A stretch of 64,000 bases of DNA from Streptomyces sp. P9-A2 (GCF_036634175.1 NZ_JAZIFX010000001.1:868001-932000), one strand, 5' to 3'; positions 7,893 to 16,849 are shown, numbered from the stretch's first letter. The notes: generated by a model from the letters alone, not told the origin. A program made the numbers and translations.

Positions 7893-9290
7893 TCACGCGG
7901 CGATCCGCTCGGCGCTGTCCGACGTGATGCCCCGGGTCGAGGCGATCACGTTCTTCAGCTTCTTGGACAGTGCCTCATAGAACATGCTCAGCGGAAACTC
8001 GTCCGGAAGCACGTCATCGACGAGTTTCCGCGGCGGCTGCGTCAGGTCCAGGGCGTCGGGGCCCTTGGCCCACTTGGATCCCGGGTGCGGGGAGAGATAG
8101 CGGGAGACCAGCTCGTACCCGGCGAACCAGTGGACGAGCTTGGGGCGGTCGATGCCGTCGCGGTACAGCGTCTCGATCTCGGCGCACAGCTGGTTGGTGA
8201 CCTGCGGGGCGCGCTCCCAGTCGATGGTGAGCTTGTTGTCGGTCCAGCGGACGACGTCGTGCTTGTGCAGGTAGGCGAAGAGCAGCTGGCCGCCGAGGCC
8301 GTCGTAGTTGCGGACCCGCTCGCCGGTGACCGGGAAGCGGAACATGCGGTCGAACAGCACCGCGACCTGTACGTCACGTGCCTGCGGGACGCCCTCGCCG
8401 GCGAGCTTCACGGCCTCCTTGAAGGCGGTGAGGTCGCAGCGCAGCTCCTCCAGGCCGTACATCCAGAACGGCTGGCGTTGCTTGATCATGAACGGGTCGA
8501 AGGGCAGGTCGCCGTGGCTGTGGGTGCGGTCGTGCACCATGTCCCACAGGACGAACGCCTCTTCGGAGCGCTTCTGGTCGTGCACCAGGGCGGCGACGTC
8601 GTCGGGCAGTTCGAGGCCGAGGAGGTCGACGGCGGCGGTGGACACCCGGCGGAAGCGGGCGGCCTCACGGTCGCAGAAGATTCCGCCCCAGGTGAACCGC
8701 TCGGGAGCCTCGCGCACGGCGATGGTCTCGGGGAAGAGCACCGCGGAGTTGGTGTCGTAGCCCGCGGTGAAGTCCTCGAACGAGATGCCGCAGAACAGCG
8801 GGTTGTCGTAGCGGGTGCGCTCCAGCTCGGCCAGCCAGTCGGGCCAGACCATGCGCAGCACGACCGCCTCGAGGTTGCGGTCCGGGTTGCCGTTCTGCGT
8901 GTACATCGGGAAGACGACCAGGTGCTGGAGGCCGTCCTCGCGGTGCGCGGCCGGGTGGAAGGCCAGCAGGGAGTCCAGGAAGTCGGGTACCTCGAAGCCG
9001 CCCTCGGCCCAGCGGGTCAGGTCCTTCGCCAGAGCCTCGTGGTAGGCACGGTCGTGCGGGAGCAGCGGGGACAGCTCGTCGAGTGCGTCGAGCACCCGGC
9101 GCACCTCGAGTCCGGCCTCGGCGCGGGCCGGGGCTCCCTCGGCGTCGAGGTCGATCGATCCGTCCTTCGCCTGCCAGGGCCTGATCCGCTCCACGGCATC
9201 CTTGAGCACGGGCCACGCCGGGTGCTCAACCACCCTGGCCGCCGAAGGAACGCGCCCCTCCGTACCCACCTGCGCAAGAATTTCCGTCAT
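7893..9290 (-). CDS. DUF6421 family protein
   Basis: 465 residues from ATG 9290, preceded by GAGGATGGGAA. I recognise it as the actinobacterial DUF6421 family, which has no known function. It is soluble, acidic to neutral, with no signal peptide or membrane helix. Notable conserved-looking features are a His-rich segment DMVHDRTHSHGDLPFDPF and aromatic blocks such as KQRQPFWMYGLEELRCDLTAF, which could form a metal or substrate site. It is the first gene of the operon with the SDR and threonine aldolase genes, and a good promoter lies upstream. The operon context suggests a metabolic enzyme, but that is inference. Confidence 0.85.
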   Translation of the reverse strand: MTEILAQVGTEGRVPSAARVVEHPAWPVLKDAVERIRPWQAKDGSIDLDAEGAPARAEAGLEVRRVLDALDELSPLLPHDRAYHEALAKDLTRWAEGGFEVPDFLDSLLAFHPAAHREDGLQHLVVFPMYTQNGNPDRNLEAVVLRMVWPDWLAELERTRYDNPLFCGISFEDFTAGYDTNSAVLFPETIAVREAPERFTWGGIFCDREAARFRRVSTAAVDLLGLELPDDVAALVHDQKRSEEAFVLWDMVHDRTHSHGDLPFDPFMIKQRQPFWMYGLEELRCDLTAFKEAVKLAGEGVPQARDVQVAVLFDRMFRFPVTGERVRNYDGLGGQLLFAYLHKHDVVRWTDNKLTIDWERAPQVTNQLCAEIETLYRDGIDRPKLVHWFAGYELVSRYLSPHPGSKWAKGPDALDLTQPPRKLVDDVLPDEFPLSMFYEALSKKLKNVIASTRGITSDSAERIAA

Positions 9291-9326
9291 TTCCCATCCT
9301 CCAGCGAAGAAACTGCGTACGCCGAC

Positions 9327-9354
9327 CGTATACATACGAGGTTTCTCCCAGCAA
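9327..9354 (-). promoter_or_regulatory. predicted sigma-70-type promoter of the DUF6421 operon
   Basis: On the minus strand, TTGCTG (9349-9354) and TATACG (9327-9332) are separated by 16 bp, 37 nt before the DUF6421 start. They resemble -35 and -10 boxes for the principal sigma factor. Confidence 0.5.
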
Positions 9355-9542
9355 GGGACACCTCCGCAAATTATCCTGCGACACCCCGGCCGTCACCGCA
9401 TTTTTTCCTGTCCATCACGCGACTGGGTGATACTCCTCGACTTCGATGTTCAGCATCTGGACGGGGCGGGCACAGGCGATACGGTCCAGGAGGGCCGCAG
9501 GGACGCGGTCCCGCGTCGCCGTCGACGGAAGCGAGTCGTATC

Positions 9543-10226
9543 TTGAACTTCCTCACCATCGGTCACCGCGGAGTCATGGGCGTCGAGCCCGAGAACACCC
9601 TCCGTTCCTTCGTCGCCGCCCAGGAGGCCGGTCTCGACGTCATCGAACTCGATCTGCATCTGAGCAAGGACGGCGCGCTCGTCGTCATGCACGACACGGA
9701 CCTGGACCGCACGACGGACGGCACGGGCCCGATCGCCGACCGGACCGTCGCCGAACTGCGCGCCCTGGACGCCGGACGCGGCGAGCGCGTCCCCGTCTTC
9801 GAGGAGGTGCTGGACGCCGTCCACACACCGCTGCAGGCCGAGATCAAGGACGTGCAGGCGGCCAAGGCCCTGGCCGAGGTGATGAACCGGCGGGATCTGA
9901 CGGACCGGATCGAGGTGTCCTCGTTCCACGACGACGCGATCGCCGAGATCGCCCGTCTGGTGCCCGGGGTACGCACCGCGCTCATCGCGAGCCGCTACGG
10001 CACGGAGATCGTGGAGCGGACGGTCGGCGCCGGCGCGTCGACCGTCTGCCTGAACGTCCGCCGCCTCACCCTGGAGATCGTCGAGCAGGCCCGCAAGGCG
10101 GACCTGCGGATCATCGGCTGGGTGGTGAACACTCAGGACCACCTCAGACTGGTCCGGGCCCTCGGGCTCGACGGCGCGACCACCGACTACCCGGAGATCA
10201 AACGCACCGGCCGCTTCACCGCGTGA
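9543..10226 (+). CDS. glycerophosphodiester phosphodiesterase
   Basis: 227 residues starting at TTG. The GDPD motif set is complete: HRG at residues 8-10, EPENT at 15-19, ELDLHLSKDG with acidic metal ligands Glu35 and Asp37, and His50 in VVMHD. The enzyme hydrolyses glycerophosphodiesters to glycerol-3-phosphate and an alcohol. There is no signal peptide, so this is a cytoplasmic form. TTG is chosen because the protein family starts at MNFLTIGHRG and GGAAG lies upstream; a very long in-frame upstream extension is antisense to DUF6421 and not real. The gene is monocistronic. Confidence 0.92.
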   Translation: MNFLTIGHRGVMGVEPENTLRSFVAAQEAGLDVIELDLHLSKDGALVVMHDTDLDRTTDGTGPIADRTVAELRALDAGRGERVPVFEEVLDAVHTPLQAEIKDVQAAKALAEVMNRRDLTDRIEVSSFHDDAIAEIARLVPGVRTALIASRYGTEIVERTVGAGASTVCLNVRRLTLEIVEQARKADLRIIGWVVNTQDHLRLVRALGLDGATTDYPEIKRTGRFTA

Positions 10227-10286
10227 CGGCCGGGCCGGCTCCGCCCGGGGCCATGGCGACGGCGGCCGGGACCGTGCGTTCGGCCG

Positions 10287-10829
10287 TCAGGACAGTTCCT
10301 TGACCAGCAGCTCGAACCGCAGGTCGGCGCGGAGCGGAATGCCGAACCGCTCATCGCCGTACGGGAAGGGAGTCGTGCTGCCCGTACGGCGGTAACCGCG
10401 CCGCTCGTACCAGGCGATCAGGTCCTCGCGCGCCGTGATCACGGTCATGTGCATCTCTCGCGCGCCCCAGGTGTCCCGCGCCTGCCGCTCGGCGTGAGCG
10501 ATGATCGCCTTTCCGAGCCCGGCGCCCTGGAGCCCGGGGCTGACCGCGAACATGCCGAAGTAGGCGTGGTCCCCGCGGTGCTCGAGCTGACAGCAGGCGA
10601 CGATCCGGCCCTCGCGCTCCACCGTCAGCAGCCTGCTGTCCGGCGACGTGACGACCTCCCGCACGCCTTCCGGGTCGGTCCGCTGCCCCTGGAGGATGTC
10701 GGCCTCGGTGGTCCACCCGGCCCTGCTGGAGTCGCCCCGGTACGCCGACTCGATCAGCTCGACGAGGCCGTCCACATCGGCGTCGGTGGCGTCACGGAAG
10801 GTGAACACGCTCTCGGTGACGGATTCCAT
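10287..10829 (-). CDS. GNAT family N-acetyltransferase
   Basis: 180 residues from ATG 10829 with GGAGAAG upstream. The acetyl-CoA binding motif A reads VSPGLQGAGLGKAIIAHAE, and the C-terminal AWYERRGYRRTGS is the usual motif B. The acceptor substrate is unknown. The leader contains three tandem CTTCTTCG units (10844-10867) and two CGCTCGGGT units on the plus strand. It is divergent from the VOC gene. Confidence 0.88.
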   Translation of the reverse strand: MESVTESVFTFRDATDADVDGLVELIESAYRGDSSRAGWTTEADILQGQRTDPEGVREVVTSPDSRLLTVEREGRIVACCQLEHRGDHAYFGMFAVSPGLQGAGLGKAIIAHAERQARDTWGAREMHMTVITAREDLIAWYERRGYRRTGSTTPFPYGDERFGIPLRADLRFELLVKELS

Positions 10830-10843
10830 GGGGCACTTCTCCA

Positions 10844-10887
10844 CTTCTTCGCTTCTTCGCTTCTTCGCTCGGGTTTTTCGCTCGGGT
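10844..10887. repeat. short tandem repeats between the GNAT and VOC genes
   Basis: CTTCTTCG is repeated three times at 10844-10867. Two CGCTCGGGT copies (10866-10874 and 10879-10887) overlap or follow. They lie in the GNAT leader and probably arose by slippage. Confidence 0.85.
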
Positions 10888-10998
10888 CGTCCGCAGACCG
10901 CGGGCCCGCAGCCCGCAGCCCGTAAACGCATCGGCTGTGCCGGTTGTCGGCGTGGCTCGGCCACGGACGAGGTTATCCCGGCCGCTACGCTCGGCCGC

Positions 10999-11400
10999 AT
11001 GGTGCATGTACTGGGCAGCCGGATCCTTCTCCGCCCCACCGATCCCGAGCGCTCCCGCGTCTTCTACGGCGAACACCTGGGCCTCGCGGTGTACCGCGAG
11101 TTCGCCACCGGCCCGGAGCGCGGCACGGTCTACTTCCTCGGCGGCGGTTTCCTGGAGCTGTCCGGCCGGTCCGACACCCCGGCGGACACGGCGGACCCCG
11201 CGACGAGGCTGTGGCTCCAGATCGCGGACGTGGCGGCAGCCCACGAGGAGCTGAAGGGCAAGGGCGTCGAGATCGTCCGGCCGCCCGTGAAAGAGCCGTG
11301 GGGCCTGATCGAGATGTGGATCGCCGACCCGGACGGCACGCCGATCGTCCTCGTGGAGATCCCGGCCGATCATCCGCTGCGGTACCGGCCGGGAATCTGA
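10999..11400 (+). CDS. VOC (glyoxalase/bleomycin-resistance fold) family protein
   Basis: 133 residues with a single VOC domain: RILLRPTDPERSRVFYGE at the N-terminus, the FLELSG strand, and WGLIEMWIADPDGTPIVLVE at the C-terminus with the usual metal-site Glu. These proteins are dioxygenases, lyases or resistance proteins; the role here is unknown. TACGCT at 10986-10991 ends 7 nt before ATG, so the mRNA may be leaderless. Confidence 0.85.
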   Translation: MVHVLGSRILLRPTDPERSRVFYGEHLGLAVYREFATGPERGTVYFLGGGFLELSGRSDTPADTADPATRLWLQIADVAAAHEELKGKGVEIVRPPVKEPWGLIEMWIADPDGTPIVLVEIPADHPLRYRPGI

Positions 11401-11435
11401 GACCGCGTACGGGTATCCCGGCAGGCCGGGGTCCG

Positions 11436-12077
11436 TCACGTCCGCGGGGCGCCCAGGCGTCCTTCCAGCCGGCCCAGCAGCTCGGCGAGCAACGGGGCCA
11501 GCTCGCCGAGCGTCGGTCCGTCCAGGCCGGACAGCACGGCGCTCTCGTAGGCGAGCTGTGCGGGCATGACCCCGTCGACCACGTCCCGCCCGGCGTCGGT
11601 CAGGCGGACCCGGGCCACTCGACGGTCGCGGGGGTCGCTGCGGCGCTCCGCCAGACCGCGCGCGGTGAGCTGTTTGAGGCGCTTAGTGACGGCGGCACCC
11701 GAGGAGAAGGTCTCGCGCGCCAGTTCCCCGGGGGTCAGTTCGCGACCGGTGCGGCGCAGCGCGCCGAGCAGGTCGAACTCGGGACGGGTCAGTCCGGCCC
11801 GGCCGAGCGGGGCCTCCTCGGCCTGCTGAAGCAGGGCGGCGCAGCGGTTGATGCGCCCGATGATCTCCATGGGCCCGGTGTCGAGACCGGGGTACACCGC
11901 CCGCCACTGCCGGACCACCTCTGCGACGGTGTCCTGGCCGGACACCGGTACGCCTTCGCCGGTGAGCGCTCCCGCGCCGGCCGGGAGAGCCTCGTCCTCC
12001 GGGGGTCCCCCGCCGGCCCGGTGGCTCCCTTCGACGGGACGTCCTCCGCCGACCGGTGGGCCTTTGGTCGCTCTCAT
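11436..12077 (-). CDS. MarR family transcriptional regulator
   Basis: 213 residues. After a Gly/Pro-rich N-terminal extension of about 45 residues, the winged helix-turn-helix lies around residues 105-165: TRPEFDLLGALRR, TPGELARETFSSGAAVTKRL, and the wing RRSDPRDRRVARVRLT. Its ATG overlaps the stop of the upstream FUSC gene as ATGA, so the two are translated together. The natural target is the palindrome upstream of FUSC, giving autoregulation of a transporter operon. The ligand is unknown, probably an aromatic or other toxic compound handled by the FUSC protein. Confidence 0.9.
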   Translation of the reverse strand: MRATKGPPVGGGRPVEGSHRAGGGPPEDEALPAGAGALTGEGVPVSGQDTVAEVVRQWRAVYPGLDTGPMEIIGRINRCAALLQQAEEAPLGRAGLTRPEFDLLGALRRTGRELTPGELARETFSSGAAVTKRLKQLTARGLAERRSDPRDRRVARVRLTDAGRDVVDGVMPAQLAYESAVLSGLDGPTLGELAPLLAELLGRLEGRLGAPRT

Positions 12078-13885
12078 GGCCGTACGTCCTCCGTGTCGTC
12101 GCCCGTGTCGTCGTTCGTGCCCTCACCGCTGCCGGTGCCCGGACTCGTGCCCGATCCTGCGCCCGGACCCGCGTCCGGGTTCGTGCCGGTGCCCGCGCTC
12201 TGCTTCGTCTCCGCACCGGAGCCGGCCGCCAGGCCCTGGCGCCGCACCATCGTCGCGAGCGTACGGTGTCCCGCCTGCTCGGCGAGCACGACCTGCTCCT
12301 GCGGCAGTGTGCGAAGCCACCATTCGCCCGCGGCCGCGTCGGCGGTGGCCCGCAGATCGACGAGGGCGGCGGCCAGGCCGCGCCGGGCGGCCTCCAGGGC
12401 GGTGGGGTCGGCCCGCGGGTCGGCCAGGAGCCGGGCCGCGTGTTCGCGCCGGAGGCCCGCCGTGGTGAGCGCCGTCGCGACGCGGTTGCCCGCCCGCCGG
12501 TTGGTGACGATCAGGGCCGCGCCGAAGCCGACCAGTGCGCCGACCAGGGTGTCCACCACCCGGTCGGCCACCAGGGAGCCGGTCTCCTGGTAGCCGGGGA
12601 ACTCGGTGACGAGCAGGGCCAGCGGGGTGACACAGACGCTGCCGAGCCAGTAGTTGCGGCCGATGAGCGCCTCGGCGCCGAAGTTGAACAGGAGGCAGCA
12701 CAGGACGAGGGCGAGCGGTCCGAGGTTGGCGATCGGGGCGACGGCCGCGAAGAGCAGCACGCCGACGAGGTTGCCGACGACCCGCTGCACGGTCCTGCTC
12801 CAGGTGAGGGTGATGTTGGCCTGGTAGAGCGCGGCGGCTGTGGTCAGGGCCCAGTAGGGCCGCCCGACTCCGAGGGCGAGGGAGGCGTATCCGGCGAGGC
12901 CGCAGCCGAGGACGGTGCGTACGGCTATGGGGGTGAGCGGTCCCAGCCGGGACCACAGCGAGCGGTGGGGGACGGCACGCTCGGCGGCCGTACCGAGGAG
13001 TTCGTCGGCCTCCGAGCAGGGGTCGTCGGCGCCCGGGACACGGCCTGTGCCGCGCAGCTCACCGGCCTGGGCACGCAGCCGCGCGGGGTCTGCGTCGGCC
13101 GGCGCGGCGAGCGCGATCTCGGCGCGGACGACCAGCCGTTCGAGGGCCCGGCGGGTGGTGACGGAGCGGGTCCCGGTGAGGAGCAGACACTGCCAGGCGG
13201 CCTGCACGGCGGCGTAGGCGGAGGCACGGGCCCGCGCGTGGCCGTCGCCGGTGCCGCCGGTATCGATGTACGCGGCGGTGGCGTTCAGGGCGTCGGCGGT
13301 GGCGCGGCGTTCGGGGCCGTGCGGCCGGACCAGGGCGGGCGCCATGCCGACCAGCCAGGCCCAGGCCCCGGCCACCGCGGCCAGTGCGACATGGCCGGGG
13401 ACCTGTCCGAGCGTCTGGGGAACGAACAGCGAGGCGGAGCTGACGAAGGTGAGGATCACGTTGCCGGGCGGACCGATGCGCGTGACGTCGCACAGCACCT
13501 TCTGCACGGCGGCCAGCAGGGCGCCGATGCCGACCAGGATCACGGCGTTACTGGTGAGCGAGGCGGCGACCAGGGCGATGGCGAGGCCCCCGACCATGCC
13601 GAGCACCACTCCCACGAGCGCCTTGGCGCGGGCGGCGTACGGACGGTTGTGGGCGTAGAGGGCGCACAGGGAACCGGCCATGGTGTAGACCGCGAGGTCG
13701 AGCCGGCCGAGGGCGACCAGGATCAGGCTGGGAGGTGCGACCGCGGCCACCACGCTGAAGGCGGGCTTGAACCAGATGTTGGAGGGACGCCCGACACGCA
13801 GTACGCCGGCCAGCGGGAACCGCCGGGGCTTCCGCGCCGGCTCTGCCTCAGGGGTGGGGGTGGGATGGGGGGGCGCACTGCTCAT
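12074..13885 (-). CDS. FUSC family membrane protein (aromatic acid exporter-like)
   Basis: 603 residues from ATG 13885. It shows the FUSC layout: an N-terminal block of hydrophobic helices (about 30-200), a soluble middle region, a second helix block (about 330-470) containing YWALTTAAALYQANIT, NFGAEALIG and TPLALLVTEF, and a cytoplasmic tail. The last 60 residues are Gly/Thr/Asp-rich low complexity. The family includes AaeB and YccS-type proteins that export aromatic carboxylates. It is the first gene of the operon with the MarR regulator. The longer open frame back to 14416 is not supported. Confidence 0.88.
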   Translation of the reverse strand: MSSAPPHPTPTPEAEPARKPRRFPLAGVLRVGRPSNIWFKPAFSVVAAVAPPSLILVALGRLDLAVYTMAGSLCALYAHNRPYAARAKALVGVVLGMVGGLAIALVAASLTSNAVILVGIGALLAAVQKVLCDVTRIGPPGNVILTFVSSASLFVPQTLGQVPGHVALAAVAGAWAWLVGMAPALVRPHGPERRATADALNATAAYIDTGGTGDGHARARASAYAAVQAAWQCLLLTGTRSVTTRRALERLVVRAEIALAAPADADPARLRAQAGELRGTGRVPGADDPCSEADELLGTAAERAVPHRSLWSRLGPLTPIAVRTVLGCGLAGYASLALGVGRPYWALTTAAALYQANITLTWSRTVQRVVGNLVGVLLFAAVAPIANLGPLALVLCCLLFNFGAEALIGRNYWLGSVCVTPLALLVTEFPGYQETGSLVADRVVDTLVGALVGFGAALIVTNRRAGNRVATALTTAGLRREHAARLLADPRADPTALEAARRGLAAALVDLRATADAAAGEWWLRTLPQEQVVLAEQAGHRTLATMVRRQGLAAGSGAETKQSAGTGTNPDAGPGAGSGTSPGTGSGEGTNDDTGDDTEDVRP

Positions 13886-13893
13886 GACGTCCA

Positions 13894-13925
13894 AGACTAC
13901 CAGATCTTTTACTCGTAAAATATCT
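13894..13925 (-). promoter_or_regulatory. MarR-type operator and -10 region of the FUSC-marR operon
   Basis: A 24-bp dyad (13902-13925) with core TTTTAC-TC-GTAAAA is symmetric at 20 of 24 positions. On the minus strand, TAGTCT (13894-13899) lies 8 nt before the FUSC ATG and is a plausible -10; the operator then covers the -35 region. This is the arrangement expected for repression by the downstream MarR protein. Confidence 0.75.
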
Positions 13926-14065
13926 CCGCGACCTGCGATGCTCCCCCGAATGCCCCCTGTGTACCCCCGTGCGCTCGCGTGCACGCCTTCGCGCGCGGGC
14001 ATGCCTTGACCGACCGGGGAGCGGGGCCACCCGGGCGGCGAGGGCGGCCCCAGGGGGAGGTTCAC

Positions 14066-14635
14066 GTGCACGGACCGGCGGCGTCCGGCTGGCTGCTGGT
14101 CGCGCTCTGCGCGGCGACCGGCGCCTACTGCCTGCTGCGGATGCGCAGCAGCGTCGAGGAACAGCGCCGTACCGCGGGCGGCGAGGCGCTGATGGGCTTC
14201 GGCATGGCGGCGATGGCCGTACCGGCGGCGGCCTTCACACCGCCCTCGTGGGCGTGGCCCGTCTACGCGGTGGTGTTCGGCACGGCGGGGCTGCACGCCC
14301 TGTGGGCGGCCCGCGCGGGCACCCGTCATCTGCACCATCCGCTGGGCGCCGGGGCCATGGTCTACATGGCGGTGGCGATGGCCGTCTCCCCCGGAGCGGG
14401 GCAGGGACACCCGCACGGGAGCTCGGGCATACCCCTGCTGACCGGCGTCCTGCTGCTCTACTTCACCGGATACGTGCTGGTCACAGGCGTACGCCTGGTG
14501 CCGGTGGCCGCCGTGGCAGGGAACCCGGCACCAGGGGCCGACGGGGCCTCGGGCTGGGGCGACCGGCCGGAGCTGGCGCGGGCGTGCCGGCTGTCCATGG
14601 GCATCGCCATGGTGGCGATGCTGTTGACGATGTGA
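14066..14635 (+). CDS. DUF5134 family membrane protein
   Basis: 189 residues from GTG 14066, chosen because GGGGGAGG lies 5 nt upstream. It has about five hydrophobic helices: SGWLLVALCAATGAYCL, GFGMAAMAVPAAAF, WPVYAVVFGTAGLHALWA, a middle helix ending AVAMAVSPGAG, LLTGVLLLYFTGYVLV and the C-terminal GIAMVAMLLTM. His-rich loops (TRHLHHPLGA, GHPHG) suggest metal contact. I recognise the DUF5134 family, which is often found near copper-related or M56 peptidase genes. The M56 gene follows. Confidence 0.8.
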   Translation: MHGPAASGWLLVALCAATGAYCLLRMRSSVEEQRRTAGGEALMGFGMAAMAVPAAAFTPPSWAWPVYAVVFGTAGLHALWAARAGTRHLHHPLGAGAMVYMAVAMAVSPGAGQGHPHGSSGIPLLTGVLLLYFTGYVLVTGVRLVPVAAVAGNPAPGADGASGWGDRPELARACRLSMGIAMVAMLLTM

Positions 14636-14736
14636 GGCGGACGGTCGTCGGCCGGCCGATGGACGGGACCGTTGCCTACGTCACTTTGCCCCGGTGGGCC
14701 GTACCCGGGGGTGGTACGCGCTCATAGGCTGAACGC

Positions 14737-15675
14737 ATGATGCTCCCCGCGGCACTGCTGCTGCTCGGCGTCCTGATCGCCGTCGCCGGCCCCCGGTTGC
14801 TGGCGCGGGCCGACTGGGCGGACCGCGAGCCGGTGGTGGCGCTGTGGGTGTGGCAGTGCGTGGTCGCGGCGGTTCTGCTGTGCTGCGCCCTGTCGATGAC
14901 GTTCAGCGCGGCCGCCGCCTCGGACGCGGTCGGCCGTCCCGTGTTCGCGACGGCACCGCGCGGCGTCGTGGAGGCCTACGCCCTGGGCACGGCCGGGCCC
15001 GTGGCGGCGACCACCGCGGTCGCGCTGGCGTGCGGTGGGCTGTGGACCGCGGCGATGCTGGTCCGCGAGGTCCTCCGGGCCCGTGCCCGGCGACGGACCC
15101 GCCGGGCCGGGCTTCTGGTGCGGGCGCCGCTGCTGCCCGGCGAGGAACCCGGTGCCGGCCGGCTGGTGGTCCTGGAGGGCGAGCACCCCGACGCGTGGTG
15201 GCTGCCCGGCGCCCCGCCCCGGCTGATCGTCACCACGGCCGCGCTGCGCCGGCTGAAGGGCCGTCGGCTGGACGCCGTCCTCGCGCACGAGCGGGGGCAC
15301 GCGCAGGCCCGGCACGACTGGCTGCAGCACTGTTCCTCCGCGCTCGCCGACGGCTTTCCACAGGTGCCGGTGTTCGCCGCGTTCCGCGACGAGATGTACC
15401 GGCTGGTCGAACTCGCCGCCGACGACACCGCCTCCCGCCGCTTCGGCCGGCTCACCACCGCCCTGGCGCTGGTCGAGCTCAATGAACACCGGGGGGTGTT
15501 CGGTCCCTGCCCGTCCCCGCAGGGTCAGGTCCCGGCCCGGGTGCACCGGCTGCTGACTCCCCCGAACCGGCTGCCGGCGTGGCACCGGCTGCGGCTGACG
15601 GCCGTGGCGTCGCTGGTGCCGGTGATCCCGGTGCTGGTGGCGTTCGTACCGGGGCTGAGAGCGCTGGGCCAGTGA
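14737..15675 (+). CDS. M56 family metallopeptidase (BlaR1/MecR1-type)
   Basis: 312 residues. Hydrophobic helices near 4-20, 34-60, 84-108 and the C-terminus surround a zinc-peptidase motif HERGH at residues 184-188; the third ligand is probably the Glu in VELAADDTA. BlaR1-like proteins sense a signal and cleave a BlaI-type repressor, but they usually carry a C-terminal sensor domain. This one stops after the last helix and there is no blaI gene beside it. TAGGCT lies 6 nt before ATG, suggesting a leaderless mRNA. Confidence 0.87.
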   Translation: MMLPAALLLLGVLIAVAGPRLLARADWADREPVVALWVWQCVVAAVLLCCALSMTFSAAAASDAVGRPVFATAPRGVVEAYALGTAGPVAATTAVALACGGLWTAAMLVREVLRARARRRTRRAGLLVRAPLLPGEEPGAGRLVVLEGEHPDAWWLPGAPPRLIVTTAALRRLKGRRLDAVLAHERGHAQARHDWLQHCSSALADGFPQVPVFAAFRDEMYRLVELAADDTASRRFGRLTTALALVELNEHRGVFGPCPSPQGQVPARVHRLLTPPNRLPAWHRLRLTAVASLVPVIPVLVAFVPGLRALGQ

Positions 15676-15995
15676 CCTGAGCCGGAGATTCCTGGGTGGT
15701 TACTGCCGGATGCTCGATGCGTCAACGGCTGCCGGGAGAAGCTGCGACCGGCGGCGTTCGTGGGTGCCGTCGGATTCCGCGGATGAAAGGCAGCCGATGA
15801 TCTGCCGAAGAACTTCCGACTCAGGGCACCAGGGCCTTTCGTTCGGATCGGGCCGGGCACCCGAGGCCCCTGGGCCACGGCGGGGCCACGGGCGCGCAGG
15901 CGCCGGGGCGGGAGGAGACGGGCCTGCGGGCTCACCGGGCCGACGGCGGGCGAGGGGACTGGCTCCGAGCCCCAGAGGTCGGAGAGTATCGCTGT
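15676..15995. other. intergenic region, no gene recognised
   Basis: Between the M56 and PAP2 genes. Open frames exist on both strands but show no family resemblance and no ribosome site. TATCGC shortly before the PAP2 start may be part of its promoter. Confidence 0.5.
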
Positions 15996-16682
15996 ATGCC
16001 CTCCCCCCACACCTCTCCCGTCGTCCCCGAGGCACCGCCCCGCCCACCGGAGCACCGTCCGTCCACCGCTCTCCTCGGCGTTCTGGCCGTGTGCTCGGCC
16101 CTTCTGCTGATCCTGGTCGCCGCGAAGTGGCGTCCGCTGACCGGTCTGGACCGTGACATCGCCTCGGCCGTACACCGCTGGGCGGTCGACGAACCGGGGC
16201 TGACGCGGACGGCCCGCATCCTGACGGACTGGGTCTGGGACCCATGGAGCATGCGCCTGCTGTGCGGGGCGGTCGCACTGCTGCTGTGGTACCGGTACGC
16301 GGCCCGGTGGACCGCGGTGTGGCTGGTGGTGACGTGCGCCGTGGGGGCCATGGTGCAGCAGGTCCTGAAAGCGGCGGTGGGCCGCGCCCGCCCTGTGTGG
16401 CCGGACCCGGTGGACACGGCCCACTACGCGGCGTTCCCTTCGGGTCACGCCATGACCGCCGCCCTCACCTTCGGCCTCCTGCTCTGGCTGCTGCGCCGGC
16501 ACGGTGCGGGCCGGGCCCTGTGGGGCTGGGCCGTGGCTCTGGCGGCGCTCTCGGTCACCGGCGTCGGCCTCACCCGCGTCTGGCTCGGCGTCCACTGGCC
16601 CACGGACGTGCTCGGCGGCTGGCTCCTCGGCATCGTGACCGTGGCCCTGGCGGTACGGATTCATGGGCACCGGCACCCTTGA
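15996..16682 (+). CDS. phosphatase PAP2 family protein
   Basis: 228 residues with six hydrophobic segments. The three PAP2 motifs are present: KAAVGRARP (about 128-136), PSGHAMTA (about 148-155) and RVWLGVHWPTDV (about 194-205), carrying the catalytic His and Arg residues. Family members remove phosphate from undecaprenyl pyrophosphate, phosphatidic acid or similar lipids on the outer membrane face. Monocistronic. Bacitracin-resistance-type activity is possible but not shown. Confidence 0.9.
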   Translation: MPSPHTSPVVPEAPPRPPEHRPSTALLGVLAVCSALLLILVAAKWRPLTGLDRDIASAVHRWAVDEPGLTRTARILTDWVWDPWSMRLLCGAVALLLWYRYAARWTAVWLVVTCAVGAMVQQVLKAAVGRARPVWPDPVDTAHYAAFPSGHAMTAALTFGLLLWLLRRHGAGRALWGWAVALAALSVTGVGLTRVWLGVHWPTDVLGGWLLGIVTVALAVRIHGHRHP

Positions 16683-16849
16683 CCGCGGGGGCCCGGCACC
16701 CGGCGTCCCGCCGGTCCGAAGCACCGGCCTCCTGGACGAGCGGGCCCGCGCCGACGACGGCGCCGCTCTCCTCGGGCGATCCCCCGCGCCGCCCGAGGAG
16801 GACGGCAGCCCGGAATGGACCCACGCGGGGCCCGACCGGATGCGCTGAG

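Noticed and set aside
7782..10226. An 814-codon open frame upstream of the GDPD gene
   Set aside because: The N-terminal 587 codons are antisense to the SDR and DUF6421 genes. The GDPD domain starts at 9543.
12056..13918. A 620-codon plus-strand open frame opposite the FUSC gene
   Set aside because: Gly/Arg-rich shadow with no family features; the FUSC protein on the other strand has coherent membrane helices.
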